This document shows, piece after piece, positions 9,883 through 18,968 of a stretch of DNA of 64,000 nucleotides. A program made the position numbers and the translations under genes. The number at the start of each line of letters is the position of its first letter. Position 1 is the first letter of the stretch. The stretch covers positions 496,001 to 560,000 of the forward strand of contig NZ_WWCK01000005.1 of the NCBI RefSeq assembly GCF_009857435.1, written 5' to 3'. Below the pieces are notes generated by a model. It worked only from the letters and a program-made list of their open reading frames with translations, did not search any database and had not been told where the DNA came from. Source of the DNA: Duganella rivi. Lineage in GTDB: Bacteria > Pseudomonadota > Gammaproteobacteria > Burkholderiales > Burkholderiaceae_D.

Positions 9883-10586
9883 TGGAACCGCCGCTAGATC
9901 CCTATGCCGATGGCCGCCTGCACGCGCGGCCGGATGTGCTGCGGCAAGTAGCGCATCAGCGCCACGCGCCGCTGGAGGCGGGCACGCATCAACTCGCGTT
10001 TGCCGATGGCCGCAAGGCGGTGCTGCACGTGCCGCCAAACGCCAATGACGACGGGCGGCGTTTGCACCTGCTGTTGCTGCTGCACGGCGCTGGCGGCCAG
10101 CATGGCGGCGGCGATCACATCGCGCTGGCACATGCGATGCGTCACGGTGCGCTGTTGCTGATGCCCGAGGCCGAGGGTAATAGCTGGGATTTCCTGCGCG
10201 GCGGCTTTGGCCATGATCTGGCCTTCATCGACCGCTTGCTGCTGTGGACCATGCAGCGCTACGAGGTGGATCAGCATGCGATGTCGATTGCCGGTTTTTC
10301 CGATGGCGCTTCCTATGCGCTGTCGGTGGGCTTGATGAATGGGATGCTGTTCAGCGATATCCTGGCGTTCTCGCCCGGCTTCATGGCGCCGCTGCGGCGC
10401 GAGGGCGAGCCGCGCGTATTCGTTGCGCACGGCAAGGAAGACCGTGTGCTGCCGGTGGCGCGCGGCGCAGCGATTGCGCAGCGCCTGGCGCAGGAAGGCT
10501 ATGACGTGGTGTACGAAGAATTCGATGGCGCGCACATCGTCTCGCCGCCGCTGGCGCGCGCGGCGCTGCACCGCCTGGAGCAGTAG
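9882..10586 (+). CDS. alpha/beta hydrolase, phospholipase/carboxylesterase type
   Basis: A 234-residue serine hydrolase with an oxyanion segment (LLLLLHGAGG), nucleophile elbow GFSDGAS, acid in HGKEDRVLP and histidine in FDGAHIV, so the catalytic triad appears complete. It belongs to the predicted esterase family related to YpfH and phospholipase/carboxylesterases. No signal peptide is visible, so it is probably cytoplasmic; the substrate is unknown. Its ATG overlaps the stop of the Ig-like lipoprotein gene by one base, so it is likely the last gene of that transcript. Confidence 0.8.
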   Translation: MEPPLDPYADGRLHARPDVLRQVAHQRHAPLEAGTHQLAFADGRKAVLHVPPNANDDGRRLHLLLLLHGAGGQHGGGDHIALAHAMRHGALLLMPEAEGNSWDFLRGGFGHDLAFIDRLLLWTMQRYEVDQHAMSIAGFSDGASYALSVGLMNGMLFSDILAFSPGFMAPLRREGEPRVFVAHGKEDRVLPVARGAAIAQRLAQEGYDVVYEEFDGAHIVSPPLARAALHRLEQ

Positions 10587-10614
10587 CGTCATTCCGGCGG
10601 ACGCCGGAACGACG
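10587..10614. repeat. REP-like inverted repeat between convergent genes
   Basis: The arms 10587-10599 (CGTCATTCCGGCG) and 10602-10614 are reverse complements with one mismatch around a 2-base loop. The sequence type (GTCATTCC...) is common as a dispersed palindrome in Burkholderiales. It fills the 33-bp gap between the convergent hydrolase and diguanylate cyclase genes and could end transcription from both sides, although no U-tract is present. Confidence 0.65.
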
Positions 10615-10619
10615 CGGGG

Positions 10620-12149
10620 TCAGGGTTCGGCCAGGCATACGCGGTTGCGGCCTTCGGACTTGGCCACGTACAGCGCCTTGTCGGCCGCTTCCACCAGCAT
10701 GCTGGCAAGGTGAATGCCGCGCTGGGGCGAGATAGTCGCCACGCCGGCGCTCAAGGTCACATGGCCAAAGGTGCTGCCGCGGTGCGGCAGCTGCAGATTC
10801 TCGACCGCGCGGCGGATGCGCTCGGCCACCGCCTGCGCGCCGTTGATATCGGTATTCGGCAGCAGGATGCCGATCTCCTCGCCGCCGTAGCGCGCCGACA
10901 AATCGCCGGGCCGCTTCGGCGTCAGCGCGCGGATCAACTTGCTGACACTGCGCAGCACCTCGTCGCCGGCGCTGTGGCCATACACATCGTTGTACTGCTT
11001 GAAGTAATCGACATCGATCATGATGAAGGCCAGCGTATCCTCGTGCCGCATGGCGCGGCTGAACTCATTGCCGAGCGTGACGTCAAACTGGCGCCGGTTG
11101 GCCAGCCCGGTCAAGCCGTCCTGCATGGCTTGCCGCTCCAAGGTGCGGTTGGCGCTTTCCAGCGCGTCGCGCGCCTTGCGCAGCTCGGCCTCGGCCTGCT
11201 CGCGCAGCTTGATCTGCCCCACCAGCCGCTTGCCGAAGAAGCCGATCAGCGCCGCCAGCACCAGCACACCGAGCATGCGCGTGAAGGTGTCGCGCCGCCA
11301 GCGCTCCAGCATTTCCTCGCGCGACAAGGCCGCCGTCACGAACAGCGGGTAATGTTCAAGCGGGCGGAAGCTGTTGAGCCGCACCTCGCCGTCGTGGAAG
11401 GATGGGAAGAAGGCGCTGCCGATGCGGCCGCTGCCGCCCTGCTTCAGGTAGTGGCGGAACAATTCGCTCTCGCGCATGCTGCCGCCGACGCGCTCGCTGT
11501 CATACGGCTGGCGCAGCATCAGCACGCCCGAGTTGGACACCAGCGTCACCGCGCCGCGCGCGCCGACGTCAAAGCTTTGATAGAAACGGCGGAAGTATTC
11601 GATGTCCAGCGTGGCCAGCACCACGCCGCCGAAACTGCCATCGGGCTTGTTCAGGCGGCGCGACACCGGCATGATCCACTTGCCAGTGGAACGGCTGATC
11701 ACCGGGTCGCCTACGTGCGGGCCGCGGTCCTGGTGCAGGCGGTGATAGATGAAATACTCGCGGTCGGAATTATTGTAGGCTTGGCTCAGCACTGCACGCG
11801 AATTGACGATCCAGCGGCCGCGCTCATCATAGACAAACAGGCCGACCAGCTGTGGCAGATTTGCCACCTGCGCCGCCATCTGCTTTTGCACGCGGGCCAG
11901 TGCAGCCTCGCTCTGCCCTTCGGTTTCGATGCGCTCGACCACATCGGCCAGCGCAGTGTCGGCGGCCTTGATGGTGTCGTCGGCCTGCTGCGCCATGGCG
12001 CGCGCGACGTTGGCGCCGAGGCGCTCCATCTCCTGCAGCTGGCCGCTGCGCGCATTGATGCTGCGCCAGACGTCGATCCCGACCAGCGACAGGCAGACCA
12101 CGCTGACAAACACGGTGGCCCAAAAAGTGATGGAGTATCGCTTGAGCAT
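10620..12149 (-). CDS. membrane diguanylate cyclase with extracytoplasmic Cache-like sensor
   Basis: A 509-residue protein: an N-terminal membrane helix (about 7-27), a periplasmic double-Cache-like domain (about 30-280, including the YFIYHRLHQDRGPHVGDP region typical of such cyclases), a second helix (about 290-310), a short coiled coil and a GGDEF domain. The active-site motif is GGEEI and an inhibitory-site RxxD (RPGD) lies just before it, so it should make c-di-GMP and be product-inhibited. It stands alone on the minus strand downstream of the Flp operon, a sensible place for a biofilm regulator. The inducing ligand is unknown. Confidence 0.88.
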   Translation of the reverse strand: MLKRYSITFWATVFVSVVCLSLVGIDVWRSINARSGQLQEMERLGANVARAMAQQADDTIKAADTALADVVERIETEGQSEAALARVQKQMAAQVANLPQLVGLFVYDERGRWIVNSRAVLSQAYNNSDREYFIYHRLHQDRGPHVGDPVISRSTGKWIMPVSRRLNKPDGSFGGVVLATLDIEYFRRFYQSFDVGARGAVTLVSNSGVLMLRQPYDSERVGGSMRESELFRHYLKQGGSGRIGSAFFPSFHDGEVRLNSFRPLEHYPLFVTAALSREEMLERWRRDTFTRMLGVLVLAALIGFFGKRLVGQIKLREQAEAELRKARDALESANRTLERQAMQDGLTGLANRRQFDVTLGNEFSRAMRHEDTLAFIMIDVDYFKQYNDVYGHSAGDEVLRSVSKLIRALTPKRPGDLSARYGGEEIGILLPNTDINGAQAVAERIRRAVENLQLPHRGSTFGHVTLSAGVATISPQRGIHLASMLVEAADKALYVAKSEGRNRVCLAEP

Positions 12150-12209
12150 GTTTCGCGCAGGGCTAAGGCACTCCCTGCTTTATACCGCAAAAAAGCTGTT
12201 CTGTGCCGT

Positions 12210-13253
12210 TCAGCGCACCGCCAGCATCGGTTGCAGTTTTTGCCACGCCAAGTCCGGCGTCAGCTTGACCATGCAGTCCTGGTGGCCGAGCGGGCACTCG
12301 CGCTGCTTGCACGGCGCGCAATCGAGGCGCAGCGACAGCGATGCCGCCAGGTCGGAAAACGGCGGCGCGTGATCGGGATCGGTGGGGCCGTACAGCGCCA
12401 GCACCGGACGGTTGAGCGCCGAGGCGATGTGCAGCAGGCCGGAATCATTGGCTACCACCGCCGCCGTGCGCGCGATCAGGGCGATTGCTTCCGGCAGGCT
12501 GGTGGCGCCGGCCAGGTTGAATACGGCCGCGCCTTCCGGCAAAGCGGCCGCCACTTCTGCGCAGGCGTCCTGGTCTTTCGGTGAACCGAGCAGCGCGATC
12601 TGCGTGGACGGCTCGCGCTTGAGCACTTCCTGCGCCAGGCCGGCAAAGTGGCGCGCCGGCCAGCGCTTGGCGCCGCCGAATTCCGCGCCCGGCGCCATCG
12701 CCACCACCGGCCGCGAAGGGTCGATGGCGTGGCGCTCGAACACGGCGCCAATCTGCGCTTCACTGGCGACCAGACGCGGCTTGGGCAAGGCGGCGCGCAA
12801 GCCCGGCCCCTGCACCGTCACCGGCGGCTTGGCCAGCGCCGCGTAAAACGCCACCATCGGGCGCGGCGGCAGTTCGTCGTGGTGCATCACGTTGATCATG
12901 CCGTAGCGGCTTTCGCCCTTGTAGCCGACGCGCTGCCGGATGCCGGCCAGCCAAGGGATCAGGGCGTACTTGATGGTGTTGGGCAGCACGTAGGCGTCGG
13001 CGTAGCCGCGCTTGCGCAGCAGCCGGGCAAACTTCCAGCGCTGCTTGAGCTGCAAGGCGCCGTGGCGGAACGGGGTTTCCAGCACCTCGTCGACTTCGGC
13101 GCACTGGCGCCAGACGGCCGACACCGCCGGCGGCGCCAGCACGTCGATCGGCCGCTCCGGGTGGGCGGCGCGCAGCAGTTGCAGCAGCGGCTGCGCCATC
13201 ACGGCGTCGCCGATCCAGTTCGGGGAAATAATCAGGGTACGCAATTCGCTCAA
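12210..13253 (-). CDS. waaF: ADP-heptose:LPS heptosyltransferase II (WaaF)
   Basis: A 347-residue GT9-family enzyme that adds the second heptose to the lipopolysaccharide inner core in the cytoplasm. The N-terminal motif SPNWIGDAVMAQPLL, the acceptor-loop region (LPNTIKYALIPWLAG) and the nucleotide-sugar site (NDSGLLHIASALNRPVLALYGPTDP) are characteristic. A Cys-rich C-terminal segment (CAPCKQRECPLGHQDC) is normal for the family. It starts with ATG at 13253, overlapping the end of the O-antigen ligase gene by four bases (ATGA), so the two are translationally coupled. Confidence 0.93.
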   Translation of the reverse strand: MSELRTLIISPNWIGDAVMAQPLLQLLRAAHPERPIDVLAPPAVSAVWRQCAEVDEVLETPFRHGALQLKQRWKFARLLRKRGYADAYVLPNTIKYALIPWLAGIRQRVGYKGESRYGMINVMHHDELPPRPMVAFYAALAKPPVTVQGPGLRAALPKPRLVASEAQIGAVFERHAIDPSRPVVAMAPGAEFGGAKRWPARHFAGLAQEVLKREPSTQIALLGSPKDQDACAEVAAALPEGAAVFNLAGATSLPEAIALIARTAAVVANDSGLLHIASALNRPVLALYGPTDPDHAPPFSDLAASLSLRLDCAPCKQRECPLGHQDCMVKLTPDLAWQKLQPMLAVR

Positions 13254-14479
13254 CGGCTTTCCTCCTTTGCGTTCAGGCTCAGTCCTGCCAGCAGGAACAG
13301 CATCATCGCGTAAAACATATTGCTGCGCACCGACCAGAAGATCACTTCCGTCAGGCCGAAGCTAAAGTAACTCAAGACCAGCAGCATGCCGGCCAGCGCC
13401 GGCGCGTTCAGGTGATCGCTCTGGTGCAGCTGGCGGCGGAAGAACAGGAATGGCACCACCAGCGTGGAACCCCACGCCAGCAGCCCGGCCACGCCGCCGA
13501 ACACCAGCGCTTGCAGGATATCGTTGTGGAAGTGCTCGAATTGCAGCACGTAAGGGTGGGCGCGGCCGCTCTTGACCAGTTGTTCCATTTCGTTCTTGAC
13601 GGTGGGGATGGAGGCGCCCAGCAGCGGGTGGCGCTCGATCAGCTGCCAGGCGCTGCGCCACAGCTCCAGGCGGATGCCGACGCTGGTGTAGGTCGGGCCG
13701 CCGTTGAAGTACTGGTGGACGTCGCTGATGCCCTCGTCGATGCGCTCGCGGGCGCCGGTCTGCGGAATGAAGTAGCTACTCACCACCAGCGCCAGCGCCA
13801 GCAGCGCCAAGCCCTTGCGCAGGCGGCCGCGCAGCACGTGGCCGTAGCGCACCAGCAGCACCACCGCAAAGCCGATGGCGATCCAGCCGCCGCGGGTGCC
13901 GCTGGCGATCGAACCAATCAGGCCGGCCAGCGCGCCGAGGCCGGGCCAGATGGCGCTGCGGCCGGCAAAGTCCAGGGTGCCGGCCAGGCACATCAGGCTC
14001 ATGCACAGCATGATGTCGCCGAAGGTAATTGAATTAATCAGGCCGCCGGGGCGCTCCACGCCCATGCCCCAGCGCTGGTAGGCGACGAACACGGCGCCAG
14101 CGACGGCCCCGGCAATCAGGCCCCACCACAAGGCCTTGCGGCTGGGACGGCAGGCCAGCACGGTCAGCATCACGGTCGATGCGGCCAGCATGCGGAACGG
14201 TTTTTCCAGGTCGCGCAGGCGGCCGTCACCGCTCAGCAGGCCCAGCGCCAGCGCCAGCAACAGCACCGCGCCGAACGCTACCAATACGCCGCGAATCTCA
14301 GTAAGATGGCGCAACAGTTCCGGCCAGCCGCGGCGACAGTAGATCACCGCCGTAATCAAAAAGGCAAAGCTACACAGGCCGACCCCAAGGCGGGTAATCA
14401 GCAGCAGGAACGGAAACGCGAAGATCAGGCTGTGGATAAAGACAGTGCTGGCTGGAGACTGGGCTGATGTATTATTCAT
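13250..14479 (-). CDS. O-antigen ligase / polymerase family membrane protein (WaaL-like)
   Basis: The 409-residue integral membrane protein has about ten to twelve hydrophobic helices and a large periplasmic loop (about 235-310) with the Wzy_C pattern, including a conserved IRLELWRSAWQLIERHPLLG segment and a His-rich stretch (FEHFHNDILQ). These features fit WaaL ligases, which join undecaprenyl-linked glycan to lipid A-core. Coupling to waaF supports ligase over polymerase. An ABC-exported glycan locus lies about 30 kb away and would need such a ligase. Confidence 0.82.
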   Translation of the reverse strand: MNNTSAQSPASTVFIHSLIFAFPFLLLITRLGVGLCSFAFLITAVIYCRRGWPELLRHLTEIRGVLVAFGAVLLLALALGLLSGDGRLRDLEKPFRMLAASTVMLTVLACRPSRKALWWGLIAGAVAGAVFVAYQRWGMGVERPGGLINSITFGDIMLCMSLMCLAGTLDFAGRSAIWPGLGALAGLIGSIASGTRGGWIAIGFAVVLLVRYGHVLRGRLRKGLALLALALVVSSYFIPQTGARERIDEGISDVHQYFNGGPTYTSVGIRLELWRSAWQLIERHPLLGASIPTVKNEMEQLVKSGRAHPYVLQFEHFHNDILQALVFGGVAGLLAWGSTLVVPFLFFRRQLHQSDHLNAPALAGMLLVLSYFSFGLTEVIFWSVRSNMFYAMMLFLLAGLSLNAKEESR

Positions 14480-14524
14480 TCATGTTATCGTTTATTGCAA
14501 GAAAGCAATCTGCTACCGCTCCCT

Positions 14525-15337
14525 ATGTCATCCGTCCTTATTTCCGTCGTCATCACTACTTACAACCGGCCGGATGCGCTGACCGCCGTGGTGGAGGCCT
14601 GCTTTGCGCAGGACGACCGCGGGTTCGAAATCATTATCGCTGATGACGGCTCCGGCCACAACACGCAGCAGGCCGTGGCCGCGCTGCAGGCGCGCTCGCC
14701 GGTGCCGCTGCGCCATGTGTGGCAGGAAGACCTCGGCTTCCGCGCGGCACGGGCGCGCAACCTCGGCACCCTGGACGCCAAGGGCGAATACATCGTCTTC
14801 CTCGACGGCGACTGCGTGCCGCAGCGCAATTTTATCAGCCAGCACCGCAAGCTGGCGCAGCGCGGCTATCTGGTGCAGGGCAGCCGCATCCTGCTTAGCG
14901 AGCAAGCCACGACGCGGGTGCTGGGCCAGCATCTCGATTTGAACGCGCTGGGCGCGGCCGACAAGCTGGCGTGGCGCCGCAGCGGCGCGCTCAACAAGGT
15001 GCTGCCGCTGCTGTTCACCCTGCCGGACGTGGGCCGCACCAGCCGCCGCTTCACCTGGCGCCGCATCAAGAGCTGCAACCTGGCCGTGTGGCGCGCCGAC
15101 CTCGACCTGGTGAACGGCTTCGACGAAAGCTTCCTCGGCTGGGGCCATGAAGATTCCGACCTGGTGGTGCGCCTGTTCAATGCCGGCGTGATGCGCAAGG
15201 ACGGCGCCTACGCCACCGAGGTGCTGCACCTGTGGCACAAGGAAAACGCGCGCGACCAGGAAACCAGCAACCGCGCCACCGTGTTGCAGCGCGCGGCCGA
15301 CCGCACCGTGCTGGCGGTGAAAGGATTGCGCGCATGA
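14525..15337 (+). CDS. family 2 glycosyltransferase with galactosyltransferase-like C-terminus
   Basis: A 270-residue GT-A enzyme. The N-terminal fold is clear (ISVVITTYNRPDAL, IIIADDGSG, then DGDCVP as the DxD-like motif). The C-terminal part has the GFDESFLGWGHEDSDLVVRL signature of the GT7-like C-terminal domain seen in LPS and chondroitin-type transferases. I use ATG at 14525; an in-frame TTG at 14495 would add ten residues with no better ribosome site. It is divergent from waaL across a 45-bp gap and probably builds the LPS core; donor and acceptor are unknown. Confidence 0.85.
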   Translation: MSSVLISVVITTYNRPDALTAVVEACFAQDDRGFEIIIADDGSGHNTQQAVAALQARSPVPLRHVWQEDLGFRAARARNLGTLDAKGEYIVFLDGDCVPQRNFISQHRKLAQRGYLVQGSRILLSEQATTRVLGQHLDLNALGAADKLAWRRSGALNKVLPLLFTLPDVGRTSRRFTWRRIKSCNLAVWRADLDLVNGFDESFLGWGHEDSDLVVRLFNAGVMRKDGAYATEVLHLWHKENARDQETSNRATVLQRAADRTVLAVKGLRA

Positions 15338-16413
15338 AGCCGCAACACGCCGACGCCCCGCTGCTGAGCATCCTGGTCCCCGGCTACAACGTTGGCCGCT
15401 TCATTACCGACTGCCTCGACCACATCGTCGCGCAGATGCACCACCGCCACGAGCTGATCATGGTGGACGACGGTTCCACCGACGACACTGTGGCGCGCGT
15501 GAAAGCCGTGCAAGCAGCTTATCCGCGCTTGCAGATCCGGCTGGTGGAACAGCCGAACCAAGGCATCTCCGACGCCCGCAACCGTGCCCTGCTGGAAGCG
15601 CGCGGCGAGTACATCCTGTTTGTCGACAGCGACGACCGCCTGCTGCCGCGCTCACTGGAGGCACTGGAGCGCGTGATCGCCGACCGGCACCCGGACGTGA
15701 TCGCCACCGCGCTGCGCATGTGGCACCCGGATGCGCCGGACAAGGACCGCGACGTCTACATGAGCTACGCGCCGGAGCAGACCATCACCTGCCAGGACGC
15801 GATCCTGACCTCGTTCTTCAACGACCGCCATATGTACGTGTGGTGCAAGGTGTTCAAGCGCGAGATCTACGCGCAGGAAGCCATGCCGCTGTTCCCGTCG
15901 CGCCGCCTGTTCGAGGATGTGGCGGTGGTGCCGCGCCTGCTGCAGCGCTGCCGCAGCCTGGTGTATTTGCCGCACGTGCTGTTGGCGTATCGCCAGCATC
16001 CGGTCAGCATCACGCGCGTGATCAGCGAGCAGTGGTGCGTGGATTTTGTATCGGCGCTGGCGGCGGTCAAGCCGCACTTCGAGCGGGCCGGCGTGAGCGC
16101 GGCGGTGCGCGCGCAGTTTGACCGGGCGGTGTGCCACTTCTACATCGGCATGGTGAAGAATTCCTACCAGCTGCCGGCATCGACCGGCAACGCGGTGCGC
16201 GGCAAGGTGCGCGGCATCTTCCTCGACAGCCTGTTCGCGCCGCCGCAGCAAGTGCTGGCCGGCATGGCCGGCAACGGCCGCAAGGACGCCCACACGGCGC
16301 GCCAGGTGCAGCGCGCGCTGGATGGCAACCGCTGGTTCCACTTCCAGCAAACGGCGGTGCGCAAGCTCAAGCTGTGGCAGCGCCTGGAACGCACCCGCGC
16401 CGCCCTCCGCTAA
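15334..16413 (+). CDS. family 2 glycosyltransferase
   Basis: A 359-residue GT-A transferase: LSILVPGYNVGRFITDCL, then IMVDDGSTDDT and FVDSDDRLLP (DxD-like), followed by a longer helical C-terminal half (about 210-359) that is Arg-rich near the end. ATG at 15334 overlaps the stop of the preceding glycosyltransferase (ATGA), so the pair is coupled. It resembles transferases adding outer-core or capsular sugars; the specificity cannot be read. A long perfect palindrome follows the stop by four bases. Confidence 0.85.
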   Translation: MKPQHADAPLLSILVPGYNVGRFITDCLDHIVAQMHHRHELIMVDDGSTDDTVARVKAVQAAYPRLQIRLVEQPNQGISDARNRALLEARGEYILFVDSDDRLLPRSLEALERVIADRHPDVIATALRMWHPDAPDKDRDVYMSYAPEQTITCQDAILTSFFNDRHMYVWCKVFKREIYAQEAMPLFPSRRLFEDVAVVPRLLQRCRSLVYLPHVLLAYRQHPVSITRVISEQWCVDFVSALAAVKPHFERAGVSAAVRAQFDRAVCHFYIGMVKNSYQLPASTGNAVRGKVRGIFLDSLFAPPQQVLAGMAGNGRKDAHTARQVQRALDGNRWFHFQQTAVRKLKLWQRLERTRAALR

Positions 16414-16417
16414 ATTC

Positions 16418-16501
16418 GGGGTCAGTTCTGCCAATCGGACACGAGCTCTACCCTAGCGACTGCTACGGTAGAGCTCGTGTCCGATTGGCAGAACTGACCC
16501 C
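16418..16501. repeat. perfect 35-bp inverted repeat between convergent genes
   Basis: Arm 16418-16452 (GGGGTCAGTTCTGCCAATCG..., 35 bases) is an exact reverse complement of 16467-16501, with a 14-base loop (16453-16466). Such long perfect arms are uncommon for a plain terminator. The element lies between the convergent glycosyltransferase and response-regulator genes and is followed on the plus strand by a short T-run, so it may act as a bidirectional terminator. It looks like a mobile palindromic repeat with no protein of its own. Confidence 0.85.
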
Positions 16502-16506
16502 GGTTT

Positions 16507-17118
16507 TTACTGCCCTTCAAGCATGCTGATGCGGACGAGGTCGGCGACGTTGTCCACGCCCAGCTTGCTCATCAGGCGCGCTTTGTGCACTTCCACCGTG
16601 CGCACGCTGATGCCCAGCGCCGGGCCGATGTCGCGGTTGTGGCGGCCCAGCACTACCAGCTGCATCACTTCGCGCTCGCGCGGCGTCAACTCGCTCAGCA
16701 AGTTGGCGCTCTGCTTGCGGCGCTGTAGCTCGCTGTGGTTGGCGTGGGCGCGCGCCAGCGCTTCATCGATGGCGCCGATCAGCTTGGCGTCATCAAACGG
16801 CTTTTCCAGGAAATCCACCGCATCGGCCTTGAACGCCGCGCGCGCCGTGCTGACGTCGCCGTGGCCGCTCATCACCACCACCGGCATGCGGCTGCCGCGC
16901 TCCAGCAGCTCGCGCTGCAAGCTCAGGCCGTCCATGCCGGACATGCGGATGTCGACCAGCAGGCAACCACTCCAGCCCGGCTGCCAGCCCTGCAGGAAAG
17001 CCTCGGCGCTGGCAAACACCGCCGTGCGGTAACCGCGCACGCCCAGCAGCAAGCCCAGCGCATCGCGCACGGCCGGGTCGTCATCGACAATGAATACGGT
17101 TAGATCATGCTGCAACAT
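16507..17118 (-). CDS. FixJ/LuxR-family two-component response regulator
   Basis: A 203-residue regulator. The receiver domain (about 1-120) has the acidic pocket (VDDDPAVRD), phospho-acceptor Asp56 (LLVDIRMSGMDG), and the conserved Thr/Ser and Lys positions (VVMSGHGD, LEKPFDD). The LuxR-type helix-turn-helix follows (LTPREREVMQLVVLG ... ISVRTVEVHKARLMSKLG). The fold and spacing match the FixJ/TodT group. It overlaps the upstream sensor kinase gene by 14 bp and is surely its cognate partner. Targets are unknown; the divergent virK-like gene is the nearest candidate. Confidence 0.92.
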   Translation of the reverse strand: MLQHDLTVFIVDDDPAVRDALGLLLGVRGYRTAVFASAEAFLQGWQPGWSGCLLVDIRMSGMDGLSLQRELLERGSRMPVVVMSGHGDVSTARAAFKADAVDFLEKPFDDAKLIGAIDEALARAHANHSELQRRKQSANLLSELTPREREVMQLVVLGRHNRDIGPALGISVRTVEVHKARLMSKLGVDNVADLVRISMLEGQ

Positions 17119-18733
17119 AGTTCTCCTGCCCTTCCACTACGCGGCGCGCCACCGGCAGCGCCATCTTGAATATGCCGTGATTGCCCACTTCGGCCCAGAG
17201 CGAGCCGCCATGCGCTTCCATAATGGCCCGGCTTAACACCAGGCCCAGTCCCATGCCTGTGGCCTTGGACGATACAAAAGGTTCAAACAAGCGCGCCGCC
17301 AATTCTTCCGACACGCCTTTACCGCTATCTTCCACCGTCAGCTGCAAGCAGCTGGCTTTGCCGTGGCGCTTGCTGTCGAGCAGCTGCAGCGATACCGTGA
17401 TGCTGCGCCCCCCTTCCGGCTGCTCGCGCACCGCGTCGAGCGCGTTGTCGAGCAGGTTACGCAGCACCAGCTCGATCTGCAAGCGGTCGGCCAGCATCGC
17501 CAGCGACGGTATCTCGGCCACCTGCAACTGCACCCCGTGCTCGCGCAGCGCGGCAAAGAATTGCTGGCTGACGCTGGACACCAGCTGCGCCGCATCGACC
17601 GGCTCCATCTTCATGGCGCCGGTGCGGAAGAAGTCGCGCAGGCGCCGCACCACGTCGGCCGCGCGGCCCGACTCGGCAATCATGCGCTGGATCGCGTTCT
17701 TCAGCATTTCGCTGTTCTGGCCGCCGGCGCCATCGCGCTCCAGCAGAAACTCGCAGGCCTTGCCGTAGGCGCCCAGCGCCGTCAGCGGCTGGTTCAACTC
17801 GTGCGCCAGCGCGGCCGCCATCTCGCCCGCCGCCGCCAGACGCAGCGACTGCTTCAAATCGTTCGACACCTGCCGCAGCTCATCGACCAGGATGCCGAGC
17901 GAGAAGCCGACCAGCGCCAGCATGGCGTCCAGCATCTGCAACTCCGGCACCGCGATGTTGACCGCGTTATTCCACTTCACCAGCGCGCCGATGCCCAGCT
18001 GCAGCACGAACACCATCAGCGCCGTGCCGTACAAGCCCTGCCGCGACGCCGCCCAGATCACCGGCAAGAACAGGAAGTAGAAGTGCTTGAATTCCGAGGT
18101 CTCGATGGTGCCGAACACCAGGTACAGCACCACGATGGCCAGCGCCAGGTAGCCCAGCGTTTCATAGCGCCACACCGTTACCCGCAAGCGTTGCCGCCCC
18201 TGCGGGCTGGACAGCATCCACACCAGCGGCATCGACACCAGCATGCCGACCATATCGCCAATGCCGAAGCGCAGCACCACCGCCGCCCACTCGCCCGGCG
18301 GGATCAGCCCGGCCAACGATAGCAGCGACATGTAGACCACATCGTTCAGCAACGCACCGACCACCAAAATCAGCACCCACTGGAACAGCCGGTGGCGGCT
18401 ATCGAATACGCCGCTGCTGCCGAAGGTGCGCTTCAGCGCTTCGCCTATGGCGCCGTAGCCGATGGTCAGCCACGCCGACAAAAACAAGGTTAGTACCAGC
18501 CCCGCCGGCATGCCGCGCACCAGCACCTCGCCCAGCACCAGCGCGATCCACCATGGCAGCGCCGCGCGCCAGCCGTACAGCAGCCAGCACACCAGTCCCA
18601 GCGCGGGATCGGGATTCCAGGGCGTGATGTTCAGGCCATACAGCGGATCGATGTAGGTCGCCCAGTCAAATAGCAGGTACAGCGCAATAAACGCTGGAAA
18701 CACCAGGTAACGGGACAGGGAGGAGGCGGTCAT
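17105..18733 (-). CDS. MASE1-domain sensor histidine kinase
   Basis: The N-terminal half is a multi-helix membrane region with the MASE1 pattern (about 1-290), a sensor whose ligand is unknown. A short linker leads to the kinase core: H box with AHELNQPL, N box NLLDNALDAV, G1 box EDSGKGVSEE and the F/G2 boxes (LFEPFVSSKATGMGLGL). The HELNQPL type is that of FixL/DctB-like kinases, matching the FixJ-type partner downstream. I use ATG at 18733 (542 residues); an in-frame TTG at 18754 is possible. Neither has a clear ribosome site. Confidence 0.88.
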   Translation of the reverse strand: MTASSLSRYLVFPAFIALYLLFDWATYIDPLYGLNITPWNPDPALGLVCWLLYGWRAALPWWIALVLGEVLVRGMPAGLVLTLFLSAWLTIGYGAIGEALKRTFGSSGVFDSRHRLFQWVLILVVGALLNDVVYMSLLSLAGLIPPGEWAAVVLRFGIGDMVGMLVSMPLVWMLSSPQGRQRLRVTVWRYETLGYLALAIVVLYLVFGTIETSEFKHFYFLFLPVIWAASRQGLYGTALMVFVLQLGIGALVKWNNAVNIAVPELQMLDAMLALVGFSLGILVDELRQVSNDLKQSLRLAAAGEMAAALAHELNQPLTALGAYGKACEFLLERDGAGGQNSEMLKNAIQRMIAESGRAADVVRRLRDFFRTGAMKMEPVDAAQLVSSVSQQFFAALREHGVQLQVAEIPSLAMLADRLQIELVLRNLLDNALDAVREQPEGGRSITVSLQLLDSKRHGKASCLQLTVEDSGKGVSEELAARLFEPFVSSKATGMGLGLVLSRAIMEAHGGSLWAEVGNHGIFKMALPVARRVVEGQENYVAA

Positions 18734-18968
18734 ACGGGCCGGTTTGTATCGCAATGTATCATTATGCGTTGCCGGAGCACATCTTGCATTGCTTTTTGCT
18801 AGTACGCGTAACCCTTAGCACAACAGCATCTCCTCTATACAACAGTTCAACTATCCAAGCAGCAATTATTACGGGAAATCCGTAGATCTTTACCCCAATT
18901 TACATTGCGTTACATGCCAACTACACTCGGCGCTCGCCCACGAGGCTCCCCCTTAAAGAAGAGTTCCG

